Below are positions 62,818 through 64,000 of a stretch of 64,000 nucleotides of DNA, piece by piece. The number at the start of each line of letters is the position of its first letter. Position 1 is the stretch's first letter. This stretch comes from Rubinisphaera italica. Its GTDB lineage: Bacteria > Planctomycetota > Planctomycetia > Planctomycetales > Planctomycetaceae. Where the stretch lies: contig NZ_SJPG01000001.1 in the NCBI RefSeq assembly GCF_007859715.1, positions 5,028,001-5,092,000 of the forward strand, written 5' to 3'. Both the position numbers and the translations under genes were made by a program. The notes below the pieces were generated by a model. It worked only from the letters and a program-made list of their open reading frames with translations, searched no databases and was not told where the DNA came from.

Positions 62818-62911
62818 CTCGACATTTTCTGAAAAGGCAGTTAATATAAAGTTTATGCTGAATACATTCTTCAGCATCAATCACGCTGCATTTAATTCAG
62901 GAGAGACTCCC

Positions 62912-63028
62912 ATGGGAGACCGCGGCAGTAAAGACAAGGGTGGCAAAGAAGCGAAAAAGAAATCCACTCAATCGCTTAAAGAAAAACGCAAGGCGAAAGC
63001 CGACAAGAAGAGTCGTGGTGATAGCTAA
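62912..63028 (+). CDS. Very small basic protein (38 residues)
   Basis: Reads MGDRGSKDKGGKEAKKKSTQ and continues Lys-rich to RGDS. CAGGAGAG lies eight bases before the ATG. Its MGDRGSKDKG start recalls a small conserved hypothetical protein found in many bacteria, which I recall but cannot verify. About 40 percent of residues are Lys or Arg, so it is probably disordered or nucleic-acid-associated. A terminator follows. Confidence 0.7.
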   Translation: MGDRGSKDKGGKEAKKKSTQSLKEKRKAKADKKSRGDS

Positions 63029-63049
63029 TCACCTCGATTTCTGGATGTG

Positions 63050-63086
63050 AAAAAGCCAGCTCGATCTTTGGATCGGGCTGTTTTTA
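63050..63086 (+). terminator. Rho-independent terminator
   Basis: The arms AGCTCGATC / GATCGGGCT with a short loop and a T5 run lie between the small basic gene and the convergent peptidase gene. Confidence 0.75.
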
Positions 63087-63107
63087 TACCTGGAGTGAAC
63101 TCGCTTC

Positions 63108-64000
63108 TCAAAACACGGTGAACAGCAACATCTGCGTCGTGCGAGTCAACCAGCGTTGGTCTTCCGGCGTAATCGTTTTCTGGGAGAGGATCCGCTCGGC
63201 TCGAGAACGCGTTTGGTCCACGAAGAATTTCTGAATCGCCGTCAGTTCCCATTCCACGGCATGCTCGTCAATCTGACGGCAGATTTCCAGAATCGCTTTT
63301 ACTTCCGACGGATCAATCTCAGGAGATTCGATCCATTCTGGAGCTTTCTGCTGATTGCCTATCGCAACTATCAATCGAGCCAGTCCCGTGGAGATGGCGG
63401 CGACCTGTTCAAAGTCAATTTTGTCGGCAGTGTCAACCATCGTGTGGTAATCGCGGGATTGTCCTGTCGAGGCGAACAGGAACGGAATTTTCCGATCTCG
63501 GAACGGGCCGTAATCGCTGCGTAAACCAACGAAATCATCACTTAACAGAACCGGCTGGACGGTATCTGCGAATGGAATTTTGCTGACGGTTTTTCGGACT
63601 CCCGAACCGTGCTCGGCTCCACACAGAAACACAGAATCGATCGGCAAATCTCCCAGCGAACGTCCCAGCATATCCGCGACTATGACAAACTTGATATCCT
63701 CCAGAGGCACGGGAGGATGAGCGGTCCACCAACGGGAACCGAACAGCAAATGCTCTTCGAGATCGAAACTGACAAACAACACCGAGCGATCCAGTTTGAT
63801 ATCAGATCGTATCAGCGACTTGGCCACTTCAACGACCATCGCCACTCCGGAAGCATTATCGTCGGCCCCATAATAAATGCCCGATTTCCGGGAGCCGAGA
63901 TGATCGTGATGGGCGGCGACGATCAAATATTCATTGGGGAATTGGGCTCCTGCTGGAGTCCAGCGAGCCGTCACATTCCAGCCAGCAGTTGTCGAATTTC
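63108..64000 (-). CDS. M28 family zinc metallopeptidase (5' end outside window)
   Basis: Aminopeptidase-type dizinc enzyme. The frame runs to the window edge, so the N-terminus is missing; about 297 residues are visible. Zinc ligands and catalytic residues of M28 are present: the His-x-Asp in AAHHDHLG, the bridging Asp in GADDNASGVA, the catalytic and ligand Glu pair in FDLEEHLLFGS, an Asp in VADMLGRS and the final His in DYHTMVDTADKID. A helical C-terminal tail of about 80 residues follows the domain. Location and substrate are unknown. Confidence 0.88.
   Translation of the reverse strand, partial: NSTTAGWNVTARWTPAGAQFPNEYLIVAAHHDHLGSRKSGIYYGADDNASGVAMVVEVAKSLIRSDIKLDRSVLFVSFDLEEHLLFGSRWWTAHPPVPLEDIKFVIVADMLGRSLGDLPIDSVFLCGAEHGSGVRKTVSKIPFADTVQPVLLSDDFVGLRSDYGPFRDRKIPFLFASTGQSRDYHTMVDTADKIDFEQVAAISTGLARLIVAIGNQQKAPEWIESPEIDPSEVKAILEICRQIDEHAVEWELTAIQKFFVDQTRSRAERILSQKTITPEDQRWLTRTTQMLLFTVF

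Overview
The window looks like a chromosomal segment of a planctomycete (Planctomycetota, order Planctomycetales, probably near Rubinisphaera or Gimesia). This is inferred from the protein families and not from a marker gene: DUF1571-, DUF1573- and DUF1598-like secreted proteins, a DUF11 surface protein, a DUF3500 protein, a GH10-like protein, a very large alpha-2-macroglobulin, and an ECF sigma factor next to a Ser/Thr kinase with an N-terminal zinc finger. Base composition is balanced. Most genes are single or in very short operons separated by repeat-rich spacers. I saw no rRNA, tRNA, CRISPR array or prophage.

Layout. 1-10 kb: end of a rhomboid protease, DUF3500 protein, cold-shock protein, receiver-like protein, treZ (trehalose synthesis), cysteine desulfurase, large lipoprotein, zinc metallopeptidase. 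10-20 kb: DUF11 protein, P-loop GTPase, secreted protein, YHS lipoprotein, Dps, ferredoxin-NADP reductase, DUF502 membrane protein. 20-30 kb: HlyD-type adaptor, ImmA-like peptidase, purC, a GH10-like protein without catalytic glutamates, nadE overlapping an ECF sigma factor, a Gly/Tyr-rich PDZ protein. 30-43 kb: Gfo/Idh/MocA oxidoreductase, DUF1573 protein, a CelD-type acetyltransferase framed by inverted 107-bp repeats, DUF1598-like protein, mutM, purA, DUF1571 protein, ferrochelatase, fatty acid desaturase. 43-58 kb: the 2,067-residue alpha-2-macroglobulin, dienelactone hydrolase with a decayed second tail, MFS transporter, a duplicated pair of small membrane proteins, EF-hand protein, copper-type P-ATPase, secreted protein. 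58-64 kb: a Ser/Thr kinase-TPR gene split by an IS30-family element, its ECF sigma factor, a SpoIIAA-like protein, a tiny basic protein and an M28 peptidase cut by the window edge.

The genes do not form one obvious new system. Housekeeping enzymes (treZ, purC, purA, nadE, mutM, hemH) are scattered among planctomycete-specific envelope genes. The strongest structural observations are: (1) a 1,100-bp IS30-family insertion with 29-bp perfect inverted ends and a 3-bp target duplication, whose removal exactly restores a 773-residue kinase-TPR gene; (2) at least five families of short palindromic interspersed repeats, one able to fold as a cloverleaf and one present as two inverted copies around a single gene; (3) a 13-residue relic of a second dienelactone hydrolase ending at one of these repeats; (4) a DUF502 gene whose conserved N-terminus lies upstream of any standard start codon; (5) a GH10-like barrel that has lost both catalytic glutamates.
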